A stretch of DNA of 64,000 nucleotides from Symsagittifera roscoffensis (GCF_963678635.1 NC_087063.1:25178701-25242700), one strand, 5' to 3'. Shown: positions 1 to 12,503, numbered from the stretch's first letter. The notes: a model not told the origin generated them from the letters alone. Translations and numbers: made by a program.

Positions 1-139
1 TTAGCAATTTCTGAGATAATGAAAATTTTACTCAATTTCCGGTAATGAAAAAAAAACTATCAGTCAAGCATCTACAAATGAAAGACGTGCTTGGACCAAA
101 AACACAAAATTTTTAATCGAAAAAACTAAAAAAACATCA

Positions 140-212
140 GGTCTTGTGGCTTAGCGGTGAAGGCTTCTGGCTAGTAAACCGGATATCCGTTGTTCAACTC
201 CGCCCAAAATCT
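140..212 (+). tRNA. tRNA-like unit, type A (anticodon loop CTAGTAA)
   Basis: First type A unit. A box and anticodon-loop sequence CTAGTAA (formal anticodon AGT, Thr) are visible, but the anticodon stem is TCTGG/ACCGG and pairs imperfectly. The T arm reads TTGTTCAACTCCGCC, a weaker B box than in other units. The acceptor stem pairs only partly (GGTCTTG against AAAATCT). Probably a pseudo-tRNA. Near-identical copies start near 942, 1,487, 2,287, 3,089 and 3,890, and a slightly diverged one near 6,103. Confidence 0.5.
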
Positions 213-413
213 TTGCTAGCAAAAAATTCGCAGAAAAATATTTCTTTTCTTCCTATAAAGTAAAAAAATCTAGCATTTTCCAAGGTAATGAAAATTCTAC
301 TCAATTTCCGGGAATGAAACAAAAAACTAACTATAAGTCAATCAACTTCAAATGGCATACGTGCTTCGAACAAAAACACAAAACTTAAAATCGAAAAAAA
401 ACTAAAAGTTACA

Positions 414-486
414 AGTCTTATGGCTTAGCAGTTGAAGGGCCTGTCTAGTAAACAGGAGATCGTTGGTTCAAATCCGCCCAAGAACT
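414..486 (+). tRNA. tRNA-like unit, type B (anticodon loop CTAGTAA)
   Basis: First type B unit. The anticodon arm is perfect (CCTGT-CTAGTAA-ACAGG, formal anticodon AGT for Thr) and the B box GGTTCAAATCC is intact. The acceptor halves AGTCTTA and AAGAACT pair only in part. Copies recur near 1,757, 2,560, 3,362, 4,163 and 6,370. A Thr-type pseudo-tRNA or SINE-like head is the cautious reading. Confidence 0.5.
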
Positions 487-674
487 GCGCTAGCAAACGA
501 TGCACGTGAAAATGATCCATTTTCTTCCTGGAAAGAAAAAAACTTCAGCAGTTTCCAAGATTTTGAAAATTCTCCCCAATTTCCGCACAAAAAACTTTAA
601 GTCAAGCAATAGCAAATGACAGGTCTTAGGAACAAGAGCAAATAATTTTGAATCGGAAAAAAAAGAAACCAATC

Positions 675-746
675 ATTCTTGTAGCTTAGAGGCTAAAGCG
701 ATAATCTATAAATAGGTGATCGGTGGTTCAAATCCGCACAAGACCT
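675..746 (+). tRNA. tRNA-like unit, type C (anticodon loop CTATAAA)
   Basis: First type C unit. The anticodon loop reads CTATAAA (formal anticodon ATA, Tyr) with a weakened stem. The T arm CGGTGGTTCAAATCCGCAC keeps a B box. The 3' acceptor half CAAGACC is conserved while the 5' half is ATTCTTG, so the outer two pairs are lost. Copies recur near 2,019, 2,822, 3,623, 4,425 and 6,630. Confidence 0.45.
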
Positions 747-3700
747 ACGCCAGCAAACATTTCGCAGGAAAAATATTCGTTTTCTTCCAGGAAAGAAAAA
801 AAATTAGCAATTTCTTAGATAATGAAAATTTTACTCAATTTCCGGTAATGAAAAAAAAACTATCAGTCAAGCATCTACAAATGAAAGACGTGCTTGGACC
901 AAAAACACAAAATTTTTAATCGAAAAAACTAAAAAAACATCAGGTCTTGTGGCTTAGCGGTGAAGGCTTCTGGCTAGTAAACCGGATATCCGTTGTTCAA
1001 CTCCGCCCAAAATCTTTGCTAGCAAAAAATTCGCAGAAAAATATTTCTTTTCTTCCTATAAAGTAAAAAAATCTAGCATTTTCCAAGGTAATGAAAATTC
1101 TACTCAATTTCCAGGAAGAAAAAACTATAAGTCAAGCAACTAAAAATGACATACGTACTTGGAACAGAAATACATAAATTTAAAGCGAAAAACCATAAAT
1201 CAACAGGTCTTTTGGCTCAGCAGTTAAAGCCTGTCTAAATCTCTTGTCTAGCAAACAGGAGATCCGTGGTTCCAACCCGCCCAAGACTGTGATAGCAAAC
1301 AATTCGCAGGAAAAATATTCGTTTTCTTCCAGGAAAGAAAAAAAATTAGCAATTTCTGAGATAATGAAAATTTTACTCAATTTCCGGTAATGAAAAAAAA
1401 ACTATCAGTCAAGCATCTACAAATGAAAGACGTGCTTGGACCAAAAACACAAAATTTTTAATCGAAAAAACTAAAAAAACATCAGGTCTTGTGGCTTAGC
1501 GGTGAAGGCTTCTGGCTAGTAAACCGGATATCCGTTGTTCAACTCCGCCCAAAATCTTTGCTAGCAAAAAATTCGCAGAAAAATATTTCTTTTCTTCCTA
1601 TAAAGTAAAAAAATCTAGCATTTTCCAAGGTAATGAAAATTCTACTCAATTTCCGGGAATGAAACAAAAAACTAACTATAAGTCAATCAACTTCAAATGG
1701 CATACGTGCTTCGAACAAAAACACAAAACTTAAAATCGAAAAAAACTAAAAGTTACAAGTCTTATGGCTTAGCAGTTGAAGGGCCTGTCTAGTAAACAGG
1801 AGATCGTTGGTTCAAATCCGCCCAAGAACTGCGCTAGCAAACGATGCACGTGAAAATGATCCATTTTCTTCCTGGAAAGAAAAAAACTTCAGCAGTTTCC
1901 AAGATTTTGAAAATTCTCCCCAATTTCCGCACAAAAAACTTTAAGTCAAGCAATAGCAAATGACAGGTCTTAGGAACAAGAGCAAATAATTTTGAATCGG
2001 AAAAAAAAGAAACCAATCATTCTTGTGGCTTAGAGGCTAAAGCGATAATCTATAAATAGGTGATCGGTGGTTCAAATCCGCACAAGACCTACGCCAGCAA
2101 ACATTTCGCAGGAAAAATATTCGTTTTCTTCCAGGAAAGAAAAAAAATTAGCAATTTCTGAGATAATGAAAATTTTACTCAATTTCCGGTAATGAAAAAA
2201 AAACTATCAGTCAAGCATCTACAAATGAAAGACGTGCTTGGACCAAAAACACAAAATTTTTAATCGAAAAAACTAAAAAAACATCAGGTCTTGTGGCTTA
2301 GCGGTGAAGGCTTCTGGCTAGTAAACCGGATATCCGTTGTTCAACTCCGCCCAAAATCTTTGCTAGCAAAAAATTCGCAGAAAAATATTTCTTTTCTTCC
2401 TATAAAGTAAAAAAATCTAGCATTTTCCAAGGTAATGAAAATTCTACTCAATTTCCGGGAATGAAACAAAAAACTAACTATAAGTCAATCAACTTCAAAT
2501 GGCATACGTGCTTCGAACAAAAACACAAAACTTAAAATCGAAAAAAACTAAAAGTTACAAGTCTTATGGCTTAGCAGTTGAAGGGCCTGTCTAGTAAACA
2601 GGAGATCGTTGGTTCAAATCCGCCCAAGAACTGCGCTAGCAAACGATGCACGTGAAAATGATCCATTTTCTTCCTGGAAAGAAAAAAATTTCAGCAGTTT
2701 CCAAGATTTTGAAAATTCTCTTCAATTTCCGCACAAAAAACTTTAAGTCAAGCAATAGCAAATGACATGTCTTAGGAACAAGAGCAAATAATTTTGAATC
2801 GGAAAAAAAAGAAACCAATCATTCTTGTGGCTTAGAGGCTAAAGCGATAATCTATAAATAGGTGATCGGTGGTTCAAATCCGCACAAGACCTACGCCAGC
2901 AAACATTTCGCAGGAAAAATATTCGTTTTCTTCCAGGAAAGAAAAAAAATTAGCAATTTCTGAGATAATGAAAACTTTACTCAATTTCCGGTAATGAAAA
3001 AAAAACTATCAGTCAAGCATCTACAAATGAAAGACGTGCTTGGACCAAAAACACAAAATTTTTAATCGAAAAAACTAAAAAAACATCAGGTCTTGTGGCT
3101 TAGCGGTGAAGGCTTCTGGCTAGTAAACCGGATATCCGTTGTTCAACTCCGCCCAAAATCTTTGCTAGCAAAAAATTCGCAGAAAAATATTTCTTTTCTT
3201 CCTATAAAGTAAAAAAATCTAGCATTTTCCAAGGTAATGAAAATTCTACTCAATTTCCGGGAATGAAACAAAAAACTAACTATAAGTCAATCAACTTCAA
3301 ATGGCATACGTGCTTCGAACAAAAACACAAAACTTAAAATCGAAAAAAACTAAAAGTTACAAGTCTTATGGCTTAGCAGTTGAAGGGCCTGTCTAGTAAA
3401 CAGGAGATCGTTGGTTCAAATCCGCCCAAGAACTGCGCTAGCAAACGATGCACGTGAAAATGATCCATTTTCTTCCTGGAAAGAAAAAAATTTCAGCAGT
3501 TTCCAAGATTTTGAAAATTCTCCTCAATTTCCGCACAAAAAACTTTAAGTCAAGCAATAGCAAATGACATGTCTTAGGAACAAGAGCAAATAATTTTGAA
3601 TGGGAAAAAAAAGAAACCAATCATTCTTGTGGCTTAGAGGCTAAAGCGATAATCTATAAATAGGTGATCGGTGGTTCAAATCCGCACAAGACCTACGCCA

Positions 3701-4692
3701 GCAAACATTTCGCAGGAAAAATATTCGTTTTCTTCCAGGAAAGAAAAAAAATTAGCAATTTCTGAGATAATGAAAATTTTACTCAATTTCCGGTAATGAA
3801 AAAAAAACTATCAGTCAAGCATCTACAAATGAAAGACGTGCTTGGACCAAAAACACAAAATTTTTAATCGAAAAAACTAAAAAAACATCAGGTCTTGTGG
3901 CTTAGCGGTGAAGGCTTCTGGCTAGTAAACCGGATATCCGTTGTTCAACTCCGCCCAAAATCTTTGCTAGCAAAAAATTCGCAGAAAAATATTTCTTTTC
4001 TTCCTATAAAGTAAAAAAATCTAGCATTTTCCAAGGTAATGAAAATTCTACTCAATTTCCGGGAATGAAACAAAAAACTAACTATAAGTCAATCAACTTC
4101 AAATGGCATACGTGCTTCGAACAAAAACACAAAACTTAAAATCGAAAAAAACTAAAAGTTACAAGTCTTATGGCTTAGCAGTTGAAGGGCCTGTCTAGTA
4201 AACAGGAGATCGTTGGTTCAAATCCGCCCAAGAACTGCGCTAGCAAACGATGCACGTGAAAATGATCCATTTTCTTCCTGGAAAGAAAAAAATTCCAGCA
4301 GTTTCCAAGATTTTGAAAATTCTCTTCAATTTCCGCACAAAAAACTTTAAGTCAAGCAATAGCAAATGACATGTCTTAGGAACAAGAGCAAATAATTTTG
4401 AATCGGAAAAAAAAGAAACCAATCATTCTTGTGGCTTAGAGGCTAAAGCGATAATCTATAAATAGGTGATCGGTGGTTCAAATCCGCACAAGACCTACGC
4501 CAGCAAACATTTCGCAGGAAAAAGATTCAATTTCTTTCTGGAAAAAAAACAAATCTAGCCTTTTCCAAGGAACTGAAAATTCTACTCAATTTCCGGGAAT
4601 GAAAGAAAAAAACTATCAGTCAATCAACTTCAAATGATATACGTGCTTGGAACAAAAAGATATAAATTTAAATCGAAACAACTGACAGCAAC

Positions 4693-4766
4693 AGATCTTG
4701 TGGCTTAGCGGTTAAACCTCCTGTCTAGCAAACAGGAGATCCGTGGTTCATATCCGGCTAGGATCT
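4693..4766 (+). tRNA. tRNA-like unit, anticodon AGC (Ala type)
   Basis: The acceptor stem AGATCTT/AGGATCT pairs over 7 positions with one G-T. The anticodon arm CCTGT-CTAGCAA-ACAGG is perfect with formal anticodon AGC (Ala). The B box reads GGTTCATATCC. A close copy lies at 6,897-6,970. One of the better folded units, though a T-arm mismatch remains. Confidence 0.5.
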
Positions 4767-4954
4767 GGTCTAGCTAATCTTTCGCAGGAAAAATATTTTT
4801 TTCTTCCTGGAAAGAAAAAAAATAGCATTTTCCGAGATGATGAAAAATCTACTCAACTTCGGGGAAAGAAAAAACTATCAGTCAAGCATCTACAAAAGAA
4901 AGACGTGCTTGGAACAAAAAGACATAGATTCAAATCGAAAAACAAAAATCAACA

Positions 4955-5027
4955 GGTCTTGTGGCTTAGCGGTTAAAGCTCCTGTCGAGCAAACAGGAGA
5001 TCCGTGATTCAAATCAACCCAAAACCT
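4955..5027 (+). tRNA. tRNA-like unit with altered position 33
   Basis: Good A box and anticodon stem, but the loop is CGAGCAA, so the usual T at position 33 is G. The T arm (GTGATTCAAATCAAC) pairs poorly. A sister copy at 7,162-7,234 has the same loop. Loss of U33 argues against a decoding tRNA. Confidence 0.45.
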
Positions 5028-6896
5028 ACGCCAGCAAACATTTCGCAAGAAAAATATTCATATTCTTGCTGGAAAGAAAAGAAAATCTAGTAATTTCCAA
5101 AGTACTGAAAATTCTACTCAATTTCCGGGAATGAAACAAAAAACTTATGAATCAATCAAATTCAAATGACATACGTGCTTGGAACAAAAACACACAATTT
5201 TAACTAGAAAAACCTAAAAGCAACAGATCTTGTGGGTGATCGGTTAAGGAGCCTTTCTATTAAACAGGAGATAGGTGGTTCAAATTCGCCCGATACCTTC
5301 ACTAGAAAACAATTCGCAAGAAAAATATTCATTTTCTTCCTGGAAAAAAAAAGCTTTTTCCAAGGTATTGAAAATTCTACTCAATTTCCGGACAAAAAAC
5401 TTTAAGTCAAGCAATAACAAATGACATGTCTTAGGAACAAGAGCAAATAATTTTGAATCGAAAAAAAAGAAACGCACCATTCTTGTGGCTTAGAGACTAA
5501 AGGGATTAACTATTAAATAGGAGATCGGTGGTTCAAATCCGCCCAAGACCAGCACTAGCAAACAATTCGTAGGAAAAAGATTCAATTCCTGGAAAAGAAA
5601 AAAATCTACCATTTTCTAAGGTAATGAAAATTCTACTCATCTTCCATGAATGAACAAAAAACTATTAAGTCAAGCAACTACAAATGAAATACGTGCTTGA
5701 AACAAATATATAAAATTTTAATTTCCAAAGTACTGAAAATTCTACTCAATTTCCGGGAATGAAACAAAAAACTATAAGTTAATCATCTTCAAATGGCATA
5801 CGTGCTTGGAACAGAAACACATAAATTTAAAGCGAAAAACCATAAATCAACTGGTCTTTTGGCTCAGCAGTTAAAGCGCCTGTCTACTAAGCGCCTGTCT
5901 AAATCTCCTGTGCTAGCAAACAATTCGCAGGAAAAATATTCGTTTTCTTCCAGGAAAAAAAAATTAGCAATTTCTGAGATAATGAAAATTTTACTCAATT
6001 TCCGGTAATGAAAAAAAAACTATCAGTCAAGCATCTACAAATGAAAGACGTGCTTGGACCAAAAACACATCATTTTTAATCAAAAAAACTAAAAAAACAT
6101 CAGGTCTTGTGGCTTGGCGGTGAAAGCTTCTGGCTGGTAAACCGGATATCCGTTGTTCAACTCCGCCCAAAATCTGTGCTAGCAAAAAATTCGCAGAAAA
6201 ATATTTCTTTTCTTCCTAGAGAGTAAAAAAAATCTAGCATTTTCCAAGGTATTGAAAATTCTACTCAATTTCCGGGAATGAAAAAAACTATAAGTCAATC
6301 AACTTCAAATGACATACGTGCTTCTAACAAAAACACAAAACTTAAAATCGAAAAAAACTAAAAGCTACAAGTCTTGTGGCTTAGCAGTTGAAGTGCCTGT
6401 CTAGTAAACAGGAGATCGTTGGTTCAAATCCGCCCAAGAACTGCGCTAGCAAACAATGCACATGAAAATGATCCATTTTCTTCCTGGAAAGAAAAAAACT
6501 TCAGCAGTTTCCAAGATTTTGAAAATTCTCCTCAATTTCCGCACAAAAAACTGTAAGTCAAGCAATAACAAATGACATGTCTTAGGAACAAGAGCAAATA
6601 ATTTTGAATCGGAAAAAAAGAAACCAATCATTCTTGTGGCTTAGAGGCTAAAGCGATTATCTTCAAATAGGTGATCGGTGGTTCAAATCCGCACAAGACC
6701 TACGCCAGCAAACATTTCGCAGGAAAAAGATTCATTTTCTTTCTGGAAAAAAAGAAATCTAACTTTTCCAAGGAACTGAAAATTCTACTCAATTTCCGGG
6801 AATGAAAAAAAAAAAACTGTAAGTCAATCAACTTCAAATGATATACGTGCTTGGAACAAAAAGACATAAATTTAAATCGAAAAAACTAAAAGCAAC

Positions 6897-6970
6897 AGAT
6901 CTTGTGGCTTAGCGGTTAAACCTCCTGTCTAGCAAACAGGAGATCCGTGGTTCATATCCGGCTAGGATCT
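6897..6970 (+). tRNA. tRNA-like unit, anticodon AGC (Ala type), second copy
   Basis: Close copy of the unit at 4,693, with the same AGATCTT/AGGATCT acceptor stem and CTAGCAA loop, and the spacers on both sides are also homologous. It is offset by about 2.2 kb, so a block of several monomers was duplicated. Confidence 0.5.
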
Positions 6971-7161
6971 GGTCTAGCTAAACTTTCGCCGGAAAAATAT
7001 TCTTTTTCTTCCTGGAAAGCAAAAAAAATTAGCAATTTCCGAGATGATGAAAACTCTACTCAATTTCGGGGAAAGAAAAAACTATCAGTCAAGCATCTAC
7101 AAATGAAAGACGTGCTTGGAACAAAAACACATAGATTTAAATCGAAAAACTGAAACCAACA

Positions 7162-7234
7162 GGTCTTGTGGCTTAGCGGTTAGAGCTCCTGTCGAGCAAA
7201 CAGGAGATCCGTCGTTCAAATCAACCCAAAACCT
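7162..7234 (+). tRNA. tRNA-like unit, loop CGAGCAA, second copy
   Basis: Sister of the unit at 4,955, again lacking T at position 33 and with a weak T stem. The adjoining spacer resembles that after the 4,955 unit, consistent with block duplication. Confidence 0.4.
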
Positions 7235-7679
7235 ACGCCAGCAAACATTTCGTAAGAAAAATATTCATATTCTTGCTGGAAAGAAAAAAAACTAGCATTT
7301 TCCAAAGTACTGAAAAACTGCTCAATTTCCGATAATGAAACTAAAACTTATGAGTCACTCAAATTCAAATGACATACGTGCTTGGAACAAAAACACATAA
7401 TTTTAAATCGAAAAAACTAAAAGCAACAGGTCTTGTGGGTGATCGGTTAAAGCGCCTTTCTATTAAACGGAGATAGGTGGTTCAAATCCGCCCAATACCT
7501 TCACTAGAAAACAATTCGCAAGAGAAATTTTCATTTTCTTCCTGGAAAAAATAGCTTTTTCCAAGGTATTGAAATTTCTACTCAATTTCCAGACAAAAAA
7601 CTTTAAGTCAAGCAATAACAAATGACATGTCTTAGGAACAAGAGCAAATAATTTTGAATCGAAAAAAAAGAAACCCACC

Positions 7680-7751
7680 ATTCTTGTGGCTTAGAGACTA
7701 AAGCGATTATCTATTAAATAGGAGATCGGCGGTTCAAATCCGCCCAAGACC
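7680..7751 (+). tRNA. tRNA-like unit, loop CTATTAA (Asn-type anticodon)
   Basis: The T arm is perfect (GGCGG/CCGCC around TTCAAAT) and the formal anticodon is ATT. The anticodon stem ATTAT/ATAGG is partly paired and the first two acceptor pairs are lost. Near-copies lie near 5,482, 8,942 and 9,712. Confidence 0.45.
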
Positions 7752-7942
7752 TGCACTAGCAAATAATTCGTAGGAAAAAGATTCAATTCCTGGAAAAGAA
7801 AAAAATCTATCATTTTCTAAGGTAATGAAAATTCTACTCATCTTCCATGAATGAAAAAAAACTATTAAGTCAAGCAACTACAAATGAAATACGTGCTTGA
7901 AACAAAATATATAATTTTAAATCGAAAACAGCGTAAATAACA

Positions 7943-8015
7943 GGTCTTGTGGCTTAGCGGTTAAAGCTTCTGTCTCGAAAACAGGAAATTGATGGCTCAA
8001 ATCCGCCCAAGACCT
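7943..8015 (+). tRNA. Best-folded tRNA-like unit, anticodon CGA
   Basis: The full cloverleaf is drawable: acceptor GGTCTTG/CAAGACC (7 perfect pairs), D stem GCTT/AAGC, anticodon arm TCTGT-CTCGAAA-ACAGG (one G-T) and T arm GATGG/CCGCC with one mismatch. The formal anticodon is CGA (Ser UCG), but the variable loop is only 5 nt, unlike a normal eukaryotic tRNA-Ser with its long arm. It is more likely a body of another identity whose anticodon has drifted. An equal copy lies at 9,967. Confidence 0.55.
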
Positions 8016-8250
8016 GCGATAGGAAACAGTTCGCAGAAAATAGAATCATTTTCTCCTGGAAAGAAAAAAATCTAGCATTTTCCAAGGTAATGAGAATTCT
8101 ACTCAATTTCCAGGAATAAAAAAACTACGTCAAGCAACTACAAATGACATACATGCTTGGAACATACGTGCTTATAATTGACAAACGTGCTTGGAGAGTA
8201 CAGTGCTTTTCTAGTAAACAGGAGATCAGAGGTTCAAATCCGCTCAAGAC

Positions 8251-9774
8251 CTGGCTAGAAAACAATCAGCAGGAAAAAGAACTATCTTATTCCTGATCAG
8301 AAAAAAAAATAGCATTTTCCAAAGTACTGAAAAACTGCTCAATTTCCGATAATGAAACTAAAACGTATGAGTCACTCAAATTCAAATGACATACGTGCTT
8401 GGAACAAAAACACATAATTTTAAATCGAAAAAACTAAAAGCAACAGGTCTTGTGGGTGATCGGTTAAAGCGCCTTTCTATTAAACGGAGATAGGTGGTTC
8501 AAATCCGCCAACGAAAAAGCTTCATTTTCTTCTTTGAAATAAAAGAAAATCTAGTAATTTCCAAAGTACTGAAAATTCTACTCAATTTCCGGGAATGAAA
8601 CAAAAAACTTATGAGTCAATCAAATTCAAATGACATACGTGCTTGAAACAAAAACACATAATTTTAACTAGAAAAACCTAAAAGCAACAGATCTTGTGGG
8701 TGATCGGTTAAAGAGCCTTTCTATTTAACAGGAGATAGGTGGTTCAAATCCGCCCAATACCTTCACTAGAAAACAATTCGCAAGAGAAATTTTCATTTTC
8801 TTCCTGGAAAAAATAGCTTTTTCCAAGGTATTGAAATTTCTACTCAATTTCCAGACAAAAAACTTTAAGTCAAGCAAGAACAAATGACATGTCTTAGGAA
8901 CAAGAGCAAATAATTTTGAATCGAAAAAAAAGAAACCCACCATTCTTGTGGCTTAGAGACTAAAGCGATTATCTATTAAATAGGAGATCGGAGGTTCAAA
9001 TCCGCTCAAGACCTGGCTAGAAAACAATCAGCAGGAAAAAGAACTATCTTATTCCTGATCAGAAAAAAAAATAGCATTTTCCAAAGTACTGAAAAACTGC
9101 TCAATTTCCGATAATGAAACTAAAACGTATGAGTCACTCAAATTCAAATGACATACGTGCTTGGAACAAAAACACATAATTTTAAATCGAAAAAACTAAA
9201 AGCAACAGGTCTTGTGGGTGATCGGTTAAAGCGCCTTTCTATTAAACGGAGATAGGTGGTTCAAATCCGCCAACAAAAAAGCTTCATTTTCTTCTTTGAA
9301 ATAAAAGAAAATCTAGTAATTTCCAAAGTACTGAAAATTCTACTCAATTTCCGGGAATGAAACAAAAAACTTATGAGTCAATCAAATTCAAATGACATAC
9401 GTGCTTGAAACAAAAACACATAATTTTAACTAGAAAAACCTAAAAGCAACAGATCTTGTGGGTGATCGGTTAAAGAGCCTTTCTATTAAACAGGAGATAG
9501 GTGGTTCAAATCCGCCCAATACCTTCACTAGAAAACAATTCGCAAGAGAAATTTTCATTTTCTTCCTGGAAAAAATAGCTTTTTCCAAGGTATTGAAATT
9601 TCTACTCAATTTCCAGACAAAAAACTTTAAGTCAAGCAATAACAAATGACATGTCTTAGGAACAAGAGCAAATAATTTTGAATCGAAAAAAAAGAAACCC
9701 ACCATTCTTGTGGCTTAGAGACTAAAGCGATTATCTATTAAATAGGAGATCGGCGGTTCAAATCCGCCCAAGAC
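8251..9774 (+). repeat. Tandem pair of 762-bp blocks within the array
   Basis: Landmark CTGGCTAGAAAACAATCAGC at 8,251 returns at 9,013, and the following spacers and tRNA-like units match almost base for base across both blocks. The period of 762 bp (three monomers with deletions) differs from the 802-bp period on the left, so at least two independent higher-order expansions occurred in one array. Confidence 0.8.
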
Positions 9775-9966
9775 TTGCACTAGCAAATAATTCGTAGGAA
9801 AAAGATTCAATTCCTGGAAAAGAAAAAAATCTATCATTTTCTAAGGTAATGAAAATTCTACTCATCTTCCATGAATGAAAAAAAACTATTAAGTCAAGCA
9901 ACTACAAATGAAATACGTGCTTGAAACAAAATATATAATTTTAAATCGAAAACAGCGTAAATAACA

Positions 9967-10039
9967 GGTCTTGTGGCTTAGCGGTTAAAGCTTCTGTCTC
10001 GAAAACAGGAAATTGATGGCTCAAATCCGCCCAAGACCT
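9967..10039 (+). tRNA. tRNA-like unit, anticodon CGA, second copy
   Basis: Copy of the 7,943 unit with the same acceptor, D and anticodon arms. It sits at the same place in a block of about 2 kb repeated from 7,9xx to 9,9xx. Confidence 0.55.
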
Positions 10040-11581
10040 GCGATAGGAAACAGTTCGCAGAAAATAGAATCATTTTCTCCTGGAAAGAAAAAAATCTAGC
10101 ATTTTCCAAGGTAATGAGAATTCTACTCAATTTCCAGGAATAAAAAAACTACGTCAAGCAACTACAAATGACATACATGCTTGGAACATACGTGCTTATA
10201 ATTGACACACGTGCTTGGAGACTACAGTGCTTTTCTAGTAAACAGGAGATCGGAGGTTCAAATCCGCTCAAGACCTGGCTAGAAAACAATCAGCAGGAAA
10301 AAGAACTATCTTATTCCTGATCAGAAAAAAAAAATAGCATTTTCCAAAGTATCGAAACTTTCATTCACTTTGTGTTAATGAAACAAAAACTATAAGTCAA
10401 GCATTTTCAAATGATATACGTGCTTGGAACAAAAACAAATAACTTTAAATAGAAAAAATTGAAAGCAAAATATCTTGTGGCTTAGCGGTTTAAGTGCCTG
10501 TCTAGTAAACAGGAGCTTGGAGATTGAGAAAAGCCCAAGACCTGCACTAGAAAACAATAGAAATGAAAAAGAACCATCTTATTCCTGGAACAAAAAAATC
10601 TAGCAGTTTCCAAGGTATTCAAACTTCTACTCAAATTGATAATGAAGTCAAGCGACTTCAAATGACATACGTGCTTTGAACAAAAAACAAATAACTTCAA
10701 ATTGAAAAAAAGAGAACCTGATAAGTGTTGTGGTTTAGCCGTTAAAGCGTCTCGTAAACAGCCAATCGGTGGTCCCCATCTGCCCAAGATTTGCGCTTTA
10801 AAACAACACGGAGACAATGCAAGCATGTTATCCCTGGAAAAAAAATCTAGCAATTCATAAGGTATAAGAATTTTAATATCCCTGGAAAAAACTACATGTC
10901 AAGCTATTTTACGAGACAAACGTACTTGGAAAAAAAATCGAACAAACTGACTCTGAAAAAAACTGTGCTATAGCTGCGCTAGAAAACAATAGGCGGGAAA
11001 TAGAACCAACTTATTCCTCGAAAGAAAAAAATAGGGAAATTTCCATTTGAAGGTATAGAAACTTCCATTCATTTTCTAGGAACGAAAAAAATTAAGTCAA
11101 GCAACTTCAAATGACATACGTGCTTGAAGCAAAAGAACCCATTTTCTCAAGCTGAAAAAATGAGCCTTTAGGTTCTTTTGGCTTAGCGGTTAAAGCGCCT
11201 GTCTCGTAAACAGAAGATCGGTGATTCAAATTGCGATTCAAATTAGGAAACAAGCGACATCAGCCTGAATTGAAACAAATAATTGAAACAAACATACGGA
11301 TTTTCATAATGAGCCGAAGCAACTTGGCAGATATTTTGGTCTAAGTGTTAAAGCGCCTGTCTAGTAAACTGGAGAAGGTGGTTCAAAGCCGCCCAAAAGC
11401 TGCACCACAAATTAACTGGCAGAAAATGTAACCATTTTATTCCTGCGAAAAAAATCTAGCAATTTCTAAGGTATTGAAACTTCCATTCTATTTCTGGTAA
11501 TGAAAAAAAAATAAGTTAAGCAATTTCAGATTCACATCAGATACCTGCTTGGAACATTGGGTTGAAAAAATGAACCTGACA

Positions 11582-11657
11582 AACCTTGTGGCCTGGCGGT
11601 TACAACGGCTGTCTTGTGAACAGTAGATCGGTGGTTCAAATCCACCAAAGAACAAGG
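11582..11657 (+). tRNA. Diverged tRNA-like unit, anticodon TGT (Thr type)
   Basis: Unit from the degenerate right part. The T arm GGTGG/CCACC is perfect, the anticodon arm CTGT-CTTGTGA-ACAG gives formal anticodon TGT, and a short acceptor stem CCTTG/CAAGG can be drawn. Surrounding spacer is only loosely similar to the core monomers. Confidence 0.4.
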
Positions 11658-12229
11658 CTAGAAACCAATTCGCAGGAAATAAACTCATTTTATTTCTGGA
11701 AAGACAAATTTCTAGCAATTTCAAAAATTTGATTTTTCCTTCCTTGTCTGGGGATGAAACAATATTATAAGTCAACCAAATTCAGCCTGAAATGAAACAC
11801 GTAATTTAAACAAATATACTGATCATTTTCTAATGAAACAAGGAAGCTGGCAGATCTTGTGGTTTAGATGTAAAAGCGCTTCTCTGGAAAACGGGCGCTA
11901 GAAATCAATTTGCAGGAGATAGAACCATTTCTATTCCTGGGAAGAAGAGAATCGAGCAATTTCAAAGGTATTGAAAATTCTACTCGAATTCTGGGAATGG
12001 ACATACGTATTTGGAACATTAGGCATAACTTTATACAGAAAAAAAGAACTTGACAATTTTGTGGCTCAGCGGTTCAAGCCCTAGACTAGCGGTTTCAAAG
12101 GTGTTAAAATTTTTGTTGATTTTCTGGGATTGAAAAAACTGTAAGTCGAGCAAATTCAGCCTGATGAGAAACACATCATAAGTGACAAAATATATACGGA
12201 TAATTTCATGAGGAAAAAGAAACCTGCCA

Positions 12230-12301
12230 GGTTTTTTGGCCTAGAGGTTAAAGCGCCTGTCTGGTAAACAGGAGAAGGTGGTTCAAAGCCGCCCAAGACC
12301 T
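12230..12301 (+). tRNA. Diverged tRNA-like unit, anticodon GGT (Thr type)
   Basis: Anticodon arm CCTGT-CTGGTAA-ACAGG and T arm GGTGG/CCGCC are perfect. The acceptor AGGTTTT/AAGACCT pairs with one G-T. The formal anticodon is GGT. It is well preserved despite lying near the decayed edge. Confidence 0.45.
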
Positions 12302-12503
12302 CCGCTAGAACACAATTACCAAAATAAAAGAATCATTTCATTTCTGGAAGGAAAAAATCTACCAATTTCAAAGGTATTGAAAATTCTATTCGTTTTCTGG
12401 GAATGAAAAAAAAACTATAATTCAAGCACCCTCAGCTTCAAACGAACAACGCACTTTGAAGAAAGTTATGCATATTTTCATAATGGAACAAAGAAACCTG
12501 ACA

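Larger units (their letters stand above)
1..4540 (+). repeat. 802-bp higher-order repeat core of the array
   Basis: Three successive monomer types (A about 272, B about 262, C about 268 bp) recur as an 802-bp block. The same landmark returns at 1,834, 2,636, 3,438 and 4,240. The earlier spacing of 1,344 bp from 490 equals 802 plus two monomers (an extra A and a divergent unit near 1,205). Copies differ at only a few positions per block, which implies recent amplification or homogenisation. A, B and C differ from one another far more than copies of the same type do, the usual sign of higher-order satellite structure. Confidence 0.9.

Noticed and set aside
490-9705. Repeated 60-91-codon minus-strand frames (MVSFFSDSKLFALVPKTC and relatives)
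   Set aside because: They recur with the satellite monomer and decay with it. They have no start context or domain, and simply reflect periodic DNA.
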